Shown in pieces: positions 10,187 through 21,956 of a stretch of 64,000 nucleotides of DNA. The notes under the pieces are model-generated. The model saw nothing but the letters and a program-made list of their open reading frames with translations, was not told where the DNA came from and did no database searches. The first letter of the stretch is position 1. Each line of letters begins with the position of its first letter. Source of the DNA: Paragonimus westermani. Lineage: Eukaryota > Platyhelminthes > Trematoda > Plagiorchiida > Troglotrematidae. The DNA is taken from NCBI GenBank assembly GCA_008508345.1, contig QNGE01000143.1, positions 194,885-258,884 of the forward strand, given 5' to 3'. A program made the translations under genes and the position numbers.

Positions 10187-11389
10187 GCCCTACGGGAAAA
10201 ACTGGTGATGGTAGAGTGCATCATGTACATGCAGTATGGGCCTACGTACACTAGACGCGTTATCGTTACTCAAACAAGAGTTACCAAAGTGCTAGAGAAC
10301 CTCCACCGGGAATTAGGACATGCGAGCCAAGATAAATTGGACGCAGCAGTGCAAGCGAGGTTCTGGTTGTCCCACCAACGGAGAGATGTCGCAAATTTCT
10401 GTCGCAGATGTTCCTTTTGTTCGACGTTCAAAAACTCAAGCACACACTGCAGGGCGCCTTTACACCCAATAGAGACGGGATACCCAAATGAGATCATCGG
10501 CGTCAACCTAATGGGACCATTACCAGAGACACGCCAAGGAAAAAGGTATATTTTTGTTATAGTAGATCATTTTACAAAATGGGCGGAATTTGTGCCTTTG
10601 TCGGCAATTGATGCTCCATCGGTGGCCAAGGCTATTTCCAGCAGTTTAATCTGCAACTGGGCACTTGGACAAAGGCATCAGTTTTGAAAGCGCTACCATG
10701 CATGAGCTGTGTAAGCTCATGGGGATAGGCAAAACACGGACGACTTTTCACCACTCGGAAGGAAACGAACTGGTCGAGCGCACCTACCACACACTGAAGG
10801 GACTGTTGAAGGCATTTGTGGACTAAGTTAGCAATGGGACAACGTATCGGAGCACGGTCCACTCTTTCACCAACCAGACACCGATCTTTATGTGGACTGG
10901 TCTGGAGGTTCTACTGCCATCAGATTTACAAACATTGTGTCAGAAGTGTACCCATGCTAACCACAGAGTACGCCATAGCTCTGCGGGACTCAATTGTTAG
11001 AAGTCCACTAGCTCGCTGCCATTTGAACGCAGCCCGACGAAGACAAAAAGAATACTACGACAGAAAAACACACGGAGCCCCCTGTTAGTCGAGGCGAAAG
11101 TCTACCTGCATACAGACATCCCACCACCCGGAATACCCGCTAAACTACATCGTGAATGGTAAGGCCCATTTTGTGGTCGAACGGTTGCTCAGTGATACAC
11201 TGTTATATTAAAAGGTCAGATAAAAGCCAGAAACCCATCGTCGTACACTTCAATAGATTAAAACCAGCTGAGATGTTAGCAGAAGCAGTGATACCAGAGG
11301 AGGTACTAGAGATCGGAGCGGAAGTCGAGATTCCACACGACGTACCCGTGGCACCGGGACGGTGCCTCATTAGTGAGGGTGTAGTGTAG
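10187..11389 (+). pseudogene. pol: pol: integrase and C-terminal tail pseudogene
   Basis: Enzyme that inserts element cDNA into the genome. The H-H-C-C zinc-binding part is visible: LHRELGH (first two histidines) and FCRRCSFC (cysteine pair). The catalytic core begins at IIGVNLMGPLPETRQGKR (10493 onward), where the first D of the D-D-E triad is asparagine (codon 10505). VDHFTKWAEFVPL follows. The frame changes near 10660-10690, then reads ELCKLMGIGKTRTTFHHSEG and NELVERTYHTLK, keeping the triad glutamate. Stops lie at 10824, 10998 and 11160. Downstream, QKEYYDRKTHG, VYLHTDIPPPGIPAKLHREW and VVHFNRLKPAE are the gypsy C-terminal region in three different frames, ending at a TAG (11387) just inside the right LTR. 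Confidence 0.9.
11372..11379 (+). other. polypurine tract
   Basis: AGTGAGGG lies immediately before the TGT that starts the right LTR. A short purine run here is where plus-strand DNA synthesis is primed in LTR elements. It is short and holds one T, so decay or an approximate boundary is possible. Confidence 0.6.
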
Positions 11390-11609
11390 CGAGAAATCAA
11401 AATCAACACAATGTCTCACCGTCTATTTTCCTATTTCTCACAGAGCATACTGTCAACGTCGTGCAAACTGATCAAACACTGGAAAACTCGTGCGAAAGAG
11501 ACTAATCAATATGTGTACTTTCACTCTCTGATCTGCGTGTTAGGTGTCAGGGGTTTCATAAACGTTCCTACCCAAATCACGCCTCTTGTCTTCTCGCTTG
11601 CCTGTTACA
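11380..11609 (+). repeat. right (3') LTR
   Basis: Direct repeat of the left LTR, starting TGTAGTG after the polypurine tract and ending CTGTTACA, so it has the usual TG...CA ends. It lacks about 21 bases present in the left copy and has a 4-base insertion. Several differences from the left copy fall at CpG sites that have become TpG or CpA here. The last ten codons or so of the pol tail overlap its first bases. Confidence 0.9.
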
Positions 11610-14600
11610 CAGGCATTTTTTAAGCAATGTTGAGAACGACGAGCTGGTTGTTCAATCCTTTTTTTGAAGTTCATGAAACAGTGCCACTTGTTCGATCCAT
11701 CCTGACTGCATCATAGTACATGTGTACTTCGTGTAACTTCCAATATATTCAATTGGGAAGGACAGGTAAACGATCTCTGTAAGTACTGAGACGTGACGAA
11801 TTTACCAGATTTTCATATGTGTCTCCGTTGGTCTATCTTGCTTCTCTGTGGTTACATGAGACATTGCAAAGATATCGGAGTTACCACTTACGTCGAACAC
11901 AACTGTGTCATATTTTCTTTCTATGTGGTGGCCCCTGTTTGTGTGATTATGATGAAACTATTTATTTTGAAGTCAAACCTACACCGTTGTACACATAAGT
12001 CGGCTGTAACTGGAGTGCGTTGTATTCCGGACATTTTTGTGGACAAGATTAAGGGACAGCTTGCCTCGTTTGTTCATCGAAGAGAGAAACGTCGGAATTG
12101 AACTGGTTGAACAATCTTACTTTTTTCGAATGATTCCACCATTAACTAGGTGAATCCACTCAACAAAAGCAACGTTCATGTATATCCTATGAACGTGTTC
12201 ATTGCATAGTTGTTCAGACAATCAAAAATCAAAATTTTTATGCTTAGACATTAGAATGTTTAATCGGGTTTCCGGTTAGAATATCGGATGTTTCTCTTCT
12301 CAGTTGCCGGATTTTCCACTCAGATAACATTATCATTGTAAACTTCTACAGAATCCCCGGATGATCCTTAGTTGCCCGATGAGCACAGCTGTTTCGCCGG
12401 AGAGGACTAACAAACAATCACAGGCAATCGCAGCTACATCGGTAGTCATTAACTCACAGGTTCACAATAAGGATTTTCGTTTTATTTATTCTAATTAGAC
12501 ATTTATAGTTTATTCAGTTTCAGTTGAATTACGGATTATCTGTGAGCACTTGGTCCCTCGAGGATTTTCACATTTACTTGTAACTGACACCTTGTGGGTG
12601 AATTTTGATCGAAACTTCTAAATGTGCACAGATTTGCTTAACTTGAACAGTTGTATACATTTTGTATGGTGTAATTCAGAGGGAGTAGGAACGTACTCAT
12701 AGGTTCATTGGGCTGATCATTTGGGGGGAAACAGTCTATCCTAAAGCCAGTTGGGGTGCAGAGTGCATCATTCCTATTTGGTTATAAACACCGGCATATG
12801 AAATCTACTTGATTTGGTGGATGAACTGCACAAAGTTAATGAAGACCTTGACGATATCGCGATTAATACACGGCCTTATGTAATGAACTGTAAGTTTCAT
12901 TTTTTTTCAAACAGTGTTGTGGTGCTGGCTTGTCGAGCGTTATTGTTCATGATGTGAAATCTTCTCACATGGAATAACATTGACAACTATTTATCTCAGA
13001 GGTTAGCCGTCCGACAGTGCCTCCGGACACGCACATCACGTACTTGGTGGTCATGCGTAGGTTTATTTGCCAATAAAATATAAACTTAAATCACGTGCTA
13101 GGTCTCCATGGATGCAACGTCCTTGTTCTATCTAAACAGATATCGGGGAAATCGTCAAGGATATACGAAGTAATTAAATTGTTCAAAAGTTCAGTAATGT
13201 AGGGATATCCGGAATGAATTTTATTTTATAAAATGATTTCGAAATTCCGTTTAATATGTGTAACTTTTGTTACAGTGATTTCTCGACCAAGTAATTACAT
13301 GCATAAGACACGCCATTAGGGAACTAATCCAATCACGTGGCTGTGGTTGGCTGTTTATAATCTAATCGTCAAGTCCAGACACGGCTATCTGTGCATAAGT
13401 GTGTGCGTGTGTTTATGAAGTCGTTGGTGGTATTGACAGATATGCCAAATGCGTTTACGTAATCAAGTATGTTGCTGCGACTCTTAACTAACAAACAAAC
13501 CGCGTGCGTCTATCTCCACTGAACGATGCTATGGTTTCTTGAATTTTTAAAGCTGTTCAAAATCAGTGCTCTCATTCCACACACAAATTATAGAGCACTG
13601 AGGGTATGCTTCAAGATTAAATGTATGCGAACTCTCTCACCAACGCTTAAGTACAATTTTAGGTGACTACCTGGGCACCTGGTTAATATATCCTTTTTTG
13701 GTGTATTGTGTGATTCTTGCAAAACTTTTTTCGGCCACCTCTGTTCCTGACTCTATATAACATATTCATATATTTTGCTAGCCACACATAAGCAAGCCAT
13801 CGAATAACAGACTTGTCCAATTACAGGCTTAGTGTGGTTGTTTCAGTGGATGTCATGCATGAAACAATAATTGCTGAAAATACTGCCTCTTGCTAAAACC
13901 AATGGATGGGTTGGAGATGAAATTTATTGCAAACATTCCTATTACTCATGTTATCTTCATCTGTTTCGGTAGCAGGGTTTCTGCATATCAGTATGAAACA
14001 TTAACCCCGTTGACGATTTTGATTTGGGCCTGAATCTTTTGCCTTTCTGCTAAAAGCTGATTAGTTTTCATGGGTAGATGCACGGTTCAGAAGCACCCGC
14101 GCTCGTAATACAGCATGTGGATGATGCACATACTTGTCCAGGCCCAGGGTTATACGTAGATTCTGTTGTCGAGCTATCCAGCCGGCTGTTTTCTATAAAA
14201 CGTCGCATTGTAGTTTTGTTTGACTGTAAGTTTAAAGGGCGTGGGTTTGTCATTGTGCTCCGCTCAGCAATCGCGTTGAAGCTCGCATATTCGGACTTGA
14301 GAAAAATGACGTATGTTTTTTAGTTCTTCGACAGGCATGCTCCACTGCTTATGTCGAACGTATATAGAACAAAACGGCAACGTACAAAAACACAATATGC
14401 TGGTGTATAGCAATTGTACGAGGTGGGAATAGTTGAGCAAACGCGAGCTACCTTCGCAAATGACAAATCCACAACTTAATCGCACACCTAATTTGCTGTG
14501 CTTAGTTCTATTGAGTGAAGACGATTGACCGTTTCTGACTGACCTGTAAGTAAACAAACATCCCCAGAAGGAGCCATCAACGAAGCGATTGACAACTGCT

Positions 14601-16185
14601 TCGAACTCGCGCTGCCACATCACGTTCACTCACACGGAAGAATCAAATCTACTATCTGCAAATAAGTGTCAGATTGTAATTCGTACAATAATCCGCTAGA
14701 CCACAAGGCCGTGGTTATCAGAGTCATAGTATGATAATTGGGTTATTTTCTCTAGCTGTTGCACTGTTAGTAATTAGTGCTTGGAAGCAAAGCGTACCAA
14801 TACAACTCGTAGGTTTGTCTGGTAAACTTTTGAACATTAAATAAATATAATGTCGGGAACTTTGAGAATAGCCACTTTACTTCTTGCCTAACCAGTTAGC
14901 ACAGACAAAGAGGAACTGCAGTGCTTCTAGCGGGATGGTGCAACACTGGCGTTAATTTATGCAAGTTAATAATGCCAGTGAATAGCAAGTTGAGACTTAG
15001 CGTCTTCAAAACCGGTACCACGAGAGATAACCGACAAGGTGGGTGTTTTGGTGTGTATAAGAATCAACCAACTTGGTCTGTGAGGACATTTCACCTATTC
15101 ATTCAGAGAGGCACTTCTGCGTATACCGTTTTTGAAAGCTAGTACCATCTGCTGTACTAGTTTCGGTAAAAGTGGTCCAACTAATGTCATACTGAAGGTA
15201 GCCGCAAACATTGCAGGGGAATTCACAGTTTGCATAGCTCAAGGTACTATCAATATCAACTTTGAACCCACAATTGACAAGAGGCCTGTCATAATCATGA
15301 AAATATTGAGCAGTGAATACTGTGGACTAGGTGAACTATACAATGTTACACAATATGACGAGAGCCCTTCGGTGGTCTTCACAACTTCAGAGCAAATGAC
15401 CTGTAGTAGTATGTGGAAAAACAACGCTAGTTTATTTAAATAAACATGTTTAGACGTATGCCACACTACTTTACTACCAGAGGAATCAACAACTGGTGTT
15501 TATTGTTTCCTATCACCAGAAACGCAAATAAAACAGTTGTAGCAAGTTAGGTAAGGACTTAGATTGAGGCTGTTTTGGAAGCTCCATACCTGCTGAACAG
15601 AAAGAAATGCATATGAATGTTTGAAGCTATTCGGCTGGTGCAAGGTTACATAACTACAAACAGTATGTCCCGGAAAGATGAGCTTGTCTCAAGAATGTCG
15701 TTTCAACGTTTCGAACAAAATTGTTTACGTATAATCTCAATTACCAGGACGCATTCAATGTTTTCTGTTGACAAGTGCAATATGCTTACCCAAAAACTAC
15801 GTTTCTCAAGACTACGTGACAATCTGATTTATGTGCAACAAAATGATTTAAACTTCATTCATTCTTCCGAACAGCACAAATTGTCGCAAGAGAACTGCTT
15901 AGATAGCGGTTACACAGTAGTTGAAGCCGTGTCAATAACAGATCTAATTGTTAAGCAATAGGCTTGATCACCTAAGTAAAATCTACCATTTTCAGGAGCC
16001 ATGAAATGAAGGTCAGATATGGGACTACGTGATATACAGATGCATACACCATCACCTCCATGTCATGTAAACAAGCACTTGCTGTGTAATTAAGTTGTAA
16101 CTCGTGGTTAACTCCGTTTATGCGGATGAGCACACTCCATCTCGGATCACATTGGGTGCGGCTGCCAAGACTCGAAATAGGGGGT
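11610..16185. other. non-coding stretch, no gene recognised
   Basis: AT-rich DNA with stops in every frame. Open segments near 14.1 and 15.1-15.4 kb have a beta-strand-like residue pattern but no recognisable family, and their splice context is ambiguous. GTAAGT-type donors occur (for example at 12889 and 14225) about as often as expected by chance. No RNA gene or mobile-element domain is visible. Confidence 0.55.
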
Positions 16186-16189
16186 GTAA

Positions 16190-16235
16190 AGTTGCCTGAG
16201 GCTCATCCTCAAACCGGTATTGCATTACCGGTTTT
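16190..16235. repeat. two adjacent hairpins
   Basis: TGAGG-CTCAT-CCTCA (5 bp) is followed directly by AAACCGGTA-TTGCAT-TACCGGTTT (16211-16234), a perfect 9-bp stem with a 6-base loop. Neither is followed by a conspicuous T run. The flanks (about 16110-16340) are somewhat GC-richer than their surroundings, so a small repeat or SINE remnant is possible, but there is no clear pol III A/B box. Confidence 0.6.
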
Positions 16236-16718
16236 GTCGTTGTTCGGACTTATCAGGTAGAAATTAACTGAAGGGAGAGACGAACCGGCTACCCTTCGAT
16301 GTATCTACTTGGTAACCAGTCTTACAAGCATTGCTTGTGACGGACAGGATTGGATGTAATTGAATTATAAATGGGACACGGTCCATTCGCATGAACGCGG
16401 TGAAAAACAATTGAGCTCAATTTTGCATTCAGCTTTCCTTGTCATCATCGACGTTCATAGGACTAGTAACCGAACTGATCATCAAACCTTCTCCCGAGAC
16501 CATCCCTTATTCCGATTGTCCCTACCTGGTGAGTTCAAACATGGACGAAACCGGTCGTGAACTGTCGGTTTCAGGGTGGGCATCAAGCATAATCAATAAC
16601 ATGTTATATTTTCACCCCTGAGTTAACCACTTTTCACCCGAGGTTGAGTTGATTGTATTCATTACCATTTTTCCTATCGTGTTTGCATGGCTTTTCATCT
16701 CTTCTGTTACGTTTGCAG

Positions 16719-16892
16719 GATGGTTTAGTGGCACTTTTAGATAACGCGCAGCGGCATATCAAGAGACCATCGACGACTGTTCAGATGCTAATATGTGTCT
16801 ATGACAATAATGAGCCTTTGCTTTTCAAAATAACAACTCCAGATCTTCATGGCATGAACTGTACAGTAGCATTGAAGATGCCAGTCACATGA
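16719..16892 (+). CDS. possible exon with cadherin-repeat boundary motif
   Basis: Speculative exon. The pyrimidine-rich stretch CTTCTGTTACGTTTGCAG (16701-16718) is a strong acceptor match and is followed in phase 0 by DGLVALLDNAQRHIKRPSTT and then VQMLICVYDNNEPLLFKI. In cadherins a repeat ends with an S/T-rich turn, a V-x-V-x-V strand and D-x-N-D/E-x-P-x-F; RPSTTVQMLICVYDNNEPLLF follows that plan closely, with D, N, E, P and F present but the spacing to P one residue short. The frame closes at a TGA (16890). A plausible donor (AACT/GTACAG near 16860) would end it earlier. There is no proven partner exon. If real, it would be one exon of a large adhesion receptor with very long introns. Confidence 0.25.
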   Translation, partial: DGLVALLDNAQRHIKRPSTTVQMLICVYDNNEPLLFKITTPDLHGMNCTVALKMPVT

Positions 16893-19800
16893 GGCCTAGT
16901 GACCTGGAATAGCGGCCAGCAACTGTATTGCAAACTTAGGGGTGACGTATGGCGGTTGATCAAAACGACTGACGTCCATAGGTCTAGACGAGATTGTGCA
17001 GGGTAGCAACGGAGGTAGAAAGTCGCTTCGGCTGCTCTTAAAAATATGAGCATAGTTTCTTCCATAAGGTTTCTCAAATTGGTCTTAAACGGTTTCGTTT
17101 TGCACGGACTAGTTACAGTTAACTTGTTAATAAGAAACGTGTTGAAGGATTGGGTAGTTGTCCCATGTATCTAGGGTTTTGATTACTGTGTACTATTCTG
17201 TTCGGGTTGCGTTAAATATTCAATAGTGAGCAGACTGAGTGAAGTGCGCGTGCTTTGAGTTGAATTCGGTTCTGGATGAAATCTCACAAGCACATGAAAC
17301 CCACTGGGACTCTCTGTGTCGCATTCATGCGAGAAATATGAATGGCAAATGAACTTCTTTGCTTAGGGAACACAGATGTTACCCACTTCCCATGTTACCA
17401 AACACCTCTTAGGGTGACGCTTTCCATAAGGCAGTGAATGTAACAGAACCCAGGTCTTCCCAGAAGAGGTCTTAAGAATTTAGCACTTGATCAAGCAGCA
17501 TGTAATAGATGCTTAATGGATTTTCTTTGTTGATCTAGTGCATCGTTTGGAGTGTGCCCTTACTCGGTTAATGTTAAATTTAACGAGAAGTGAGTGCTAC
17601 TTACTCAGACACCACCATTGCAATTCAGTGTTATTTACTGACAGATATGCACGCAGTATGGACAAGCAGACCGTGTGCAGATATCTGCGATTTTTCCCGT
17701 AAATTTTCGTGGAACGGTTAATGTGTCGAATAAGGTGGTCATTGTTAAACTTTCGGTTGCGACGTAGACGGCAATTTCAATGACCGGTTTGGCTACAGAG
17801 GAAATCCTAGAAAATGCTACAGATTGTGTAACCTCAAATATCACGTTGCAATCTCCTTATTAACATTTAATCAACCTCGGCGAAAAGAAACTCTCACGTT
17901 TCAACAACGTACAGTAAAATACGGACATTTTAATCGTTGAAAATTACAGCATTTTCTAATACATTTAAGGTTTATGATCACCAATGTCCAATCCGGACAA
18001 CAACTGTACTTAGGAGAAGATAGAGTCCACTGTCCCCACAAGTGTATTGGGATGCCACAGTTTGTAGTTACCCGACCAATTTGGCGAGTGATCAGATGCA
18101 AGTAAGAATTAACAGTGGCTTCGTCATATAACACTGTTTTTGAACGAAACAGAAAGAACTACTGTGACATACACCCTCCGAAACTTTACGTTTTAGGGTT
18201 CCAGTCGGGTTTGCTGTGACCATTTTAGGTTTCCTTGCGGGAAGGTCAGTTTTAATTGATGTTTATGTGACTAGATGTAATATCGTGCAACAAACTGTCA
18301 TATTCGATGCTAAAACGTTCCATCATGAGGGGCACTAGCTCAGCTGTTCGTTAGTTAATCCAGTAGGTCAAATGTTGTCAGTTCTACCTGTACATGCATC
18401 CACCGAAAGATCAATGCCACAACAAATAGTAAGATAACTGCGTTGACCTACGTATTTTTAACTACTGTTTTCAAGTTGTTTGGTTCCGTTTTTCATTATT
18501 AGATATGGTTAATGAAGCCATTAGAAATGAAAACTTGTCTAGACACGGGTGTACACACAACCTGTGTGAGCATGACCGGATGATTCATACATTTTTATTC
18601 ACGCTTGGCAATTGCATAGTCATGCTTGTTCTTAATGCGTGCGTCATTTTGGTTTGTTGACGTATGTGTTCATGACTCTCTGTGTACGGGTACGAGCAGC
18701 TCCAATAGCATCATAGCAAATTTTCTGATCACTGCGGACGGGAAGATTACCGGAGAATGGGACAACATTTCAGTTTCTTTTTGTCGATCCGCTAAACACC
18801 CTTGTCATCTCTGACAGTGTGATCAACATTGGAATGGAAAGTTCTGTTTTCGTTTTGCGGTATGTTCAACAGGAAACCTGCAGATTAAACACCATTCTCA
18901 TCTAGCTGAGAATCTAACCCTGATCAAGAGGAACGCGAACTTGTTTACACAGAGTTTCACAAAAAACGAACAACCATCTCCCCAGAACCTATGATGTGAT
19001 AGATACTTCCAAAAATAAAGGTTTCGTATAGTTCTATTATTCAGGTTCAATACAAACTGTGGAACCATGGAGAATTGTTTGCCTAACTTTGTCGACACGT
19101 GTGTTTAGGATTTTAAAGAGATCGAGAGGATGAGCATTTATTTTGCAACCTCGTTTATACGTAAACGAAAGTCTTACATGGATTTCCCCCTTTTTCTATT
19201 AACCAGATGCCATGACCTAATTCTTATCATGTTCCAAGTTGGAAAACGATCAAAACAGTGATTTCCTCTCAACATATTGATGATTCTTTAGTTTGGAAGA
19301 GGCTCAAGTGCGAACAATCTAGACGCTGACTGCACTGAGAAAACCATAAGAAAAAGCGAAACGAACGCGGTAAGCGCTCAATAGGCTGAGCTACGTAGCT
19401 CCTCTGGAAGCCTACACATTTGACATTTTGATTCAGTCACCCAGCTAATTTACTGTTTCCTACGGAATCCATTAAAATTACATCAAACTGTCTGTCCAAG
19501 CAGGATTTTCCAAGCACCTCATGCTGGAATCTGCTAACGCCACCGACAAGTATTGAACTTGTATTAATCTTAAGTAATCTGATAAATCAGAAGAGATCCA
19601 ATCGCAAAAATTTGGGCTTCGACTGGAATCGAATAATTGGTAGAAAAATCGTGGCCATACGTGGCGAACACTGTGTAAGTTGAATTACAAAGTCACGATG
19701 GAAACCCGGTACACCTTTGGACTTAGTTACACACGGAGTTTACTACTTGGCTCAATATCGACCCCAGTGCGACCCGGTCAGTTGGCAGATACAGACTTTT

Positions 19801-21940
19801 GTTGAGTAGCAACGCAACGTTGGTACCACATCGTAGATTTTGATTTTTTTAGTTGGGTGCAGATATGTTAAACTACTTTTGCTGACTGATATGTGCACAG
19901 GTGTAATGCACAGTCACTATGAACAGAATATTTGTGAACATAAAGCAGACATCCAGACAACATGAAATTTGAAAATTCCTGTGAATTTCCCGAATACCGG
20001 TAATCGAAACACCTGCGTCACATGGATTGTGGTAGCTCAACTGCTGCAGAACATGCTCAGCTTGCTCCAGTTACTACGCAACTGTCGCTCAGTGTAATGA
20101 ATAACGTGAACAAAGCGCCAGTAGGTTGGTCTGACTTGTCCAACTGAGGTAGGCTCTACAGACGAGAAGTGGGAGTTTACGTCGGTAAAAGTAGTTTGGA
20201 CTATGTACCTCAAATCACCCCGTACATTTGGAGCTGTTTTAAACAGGATATCCTTTTCCTTTTCCGAAGTTGTTGAATTTTTTTCGTTTTGAAGAAATCT
20301 GTAGCATCTTATCATTACAGCCCTTGGTTTCCATAACAAATATGCCAGTAACACTGTCAAATCTGTCATGAGAATTTCGTCGCGTTTAGAAAGAAGTATC
20401 ATGGATTGGAGGTATTTAGTTCAAGTAAGCATGCATGAATACTGTGGGTTTTGATGGCCTTCAATATTGGGGTTCGTTTTGAGGATACCAATGATAATGT
20501 TTTTGACGGGAGTAAAAATGAAAGTCCGACAAGGAGGGTTTTCAAGGTGTATCTCAGCATGCAACTGACCACCCTTATGGTGTGGATATTTAAAATTTCC
20601 CCTCAACAACACTTCTGGTATGGCTGTACGAAGCCAAACACATAATAATTAACGCAAAGTCCTAACTGGGTTACGCGGGATTTGCGACAAAGGGCTTCCG
20701 TTACCAATAATAAACATCATTTTCAACCATCTATTGTAGGTCTGTTTGGTAGAGAGGCTGTTTACAGATAATCATTGAAATGTTAGTGATTTTATCACAT
20801 AGTCCGGTTTGAACGTGCAGCACCTGGTCTGCTTCTATTAAGTGTCTAGTCTCTACTTTCCTCAGACCTCCAAAGCACACTTCTGGTTGCTATGCTACGC
20901 AATCTGTGCACAACATTTCTCCCGCTGATCTCCGGACCAGAAGACTAACTGTGCGTCCCCGGCAAATTTGTTTTGCTGTTGTTTATTAATATATGTCAGT
21001 TCCGCGACGACGGATGTATCCAAACCTGATCAAGAATACGCCCTGACGCGACTCGAGATTGGCGTGACCGAATCACTCAAAAGAGCAGTCATCCTACACC
21101 TATGAGATTTAGATCACTAGGTTCGCCACACCCATACCTCCCGTGTAATGCACGGGATTCCGGTCAACAATTCCAAAGTGAATAAGCAGTCGAGATTAGC
21201 CACCACCGAATCAACGGCCACTCGATTATGCAACCAGATTCCTTGGTCGCAGTATACGGTATTGCAATCTCTGCAGTTACCATAGCCAAGGGATACACAA
21301 TTATTTTTCACTGCCCCAAGAAGCCTGAAAAATAACTGTGATTTAATAGAATGTAGATCTCCAAAGCACATTATTAACATTCATAATTCGCCATATGAGA
21401 GGCTGCACGCTTAAAAGTTTGAAGCACTTCAAAAAATCAAATGTTACTCCGTCAAACTCTTCCCCGATGTTCACGTATTGCTTTAAATCCTTTGAAACTA
21501 GATTTCTTGGTTAACCTGAGGTTCATGTGAGATTTCCATTGTGCTTAGTTTACTGGAAAAACATTCTGCGTGACTTTTAATCATACAACCATTTAGTTTG
21601 CATTCAGTGTAGGGAAACAGTTAACCCAGTAGCTTCACTTGGTGACTCTTGAGTAAGCGTGCATTCGCACCCGCCTAAGTACAAGCTCACTTTGTGGAAT
21701 GCTGTGAATCCCCCAAATAATGTAATGTTCCGTTGTCAGTCAAATCCGAGGTTGTTGCTTCACGCTGTTGAAATGCATATCAGGACTACAATCAACTATT
21801 TGTCAACCATCATCTTTAGAAATAAGTTAAACTTTCTCTGCAACAGTACTGTTTGCCATCTACGGAAGTGCACTGTCTACAATTACTCGAAAGCCTTCTA
21901 AAGCTTTATGAACATTCTTTATTCATATATATTTGTTTAT

Positions 21941-21956
21941 ATATATGATCATATAT
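21941..21956. repeat. perfect 16-bp AT palindrome
   Basis: ATATATGATCATATAT is its own reverse complement and sits in a longer TA-rich tract (about 21924-21960). It is the kind of sequence that forms cruciforms or marks unstable AT tracts. No function is evident. Confidence 0.75.

Larger units (their letters stand above)
6464..11609 (+). mobile_element. degenerate Ty3/gypsy LTR retrotransposon, CsRn1/Boudicca-like
   Basis: A full-length but inactive LTR retrotransposon, about 5.1 kb including a nested 486-bp PLE insertion. Order on the + strand is LTR, primer-binding site, gag, protease, reverse transcriptase, RNase H, integrase, polypurine tract, LTR; integrase after RNase H is the Ty3/gypsy order. 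Pol motifs such as FSTLDLASGYW, LFGLVN, SYYRRFVRDFS and LDTDAS, and the integrase zinc-binding region, make the family certain. The gag style and the AT spacer before a TGGCGACC primer site suggest the CsRn1 clade of flatworms, which is inference. There are more than ten in-frame stops and several frameshifts. The four bases outside the LTRs (CCTT and CAGG) do not match, so no target-site duplication is visible; the exact left end is uncertain by about 15 bases. Confidence 0.93.

Noticed and set aside
14264..14629. 121-codon minus-strand frame
   Set aside because: No family motif, overlapped by a + strand frame, and rich in the residues expected from random AT-rich DNA.
15132..15443. 103-codon + strand frame with alternating hydrophobic residues
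   Set aside because: Interesting beta-strand pattern, but the acceptor and donor choices are ambiguous and no family is recognisable. It is mentioned only within the cadherin hypothesis.
20037..20402. 121-codon minus-strand frame with its own ATG
   Set aside because: Residue usage looks plausible, but there are no recognisable motifs and the length is within what chance gives here. No promoter or splice context supports it.
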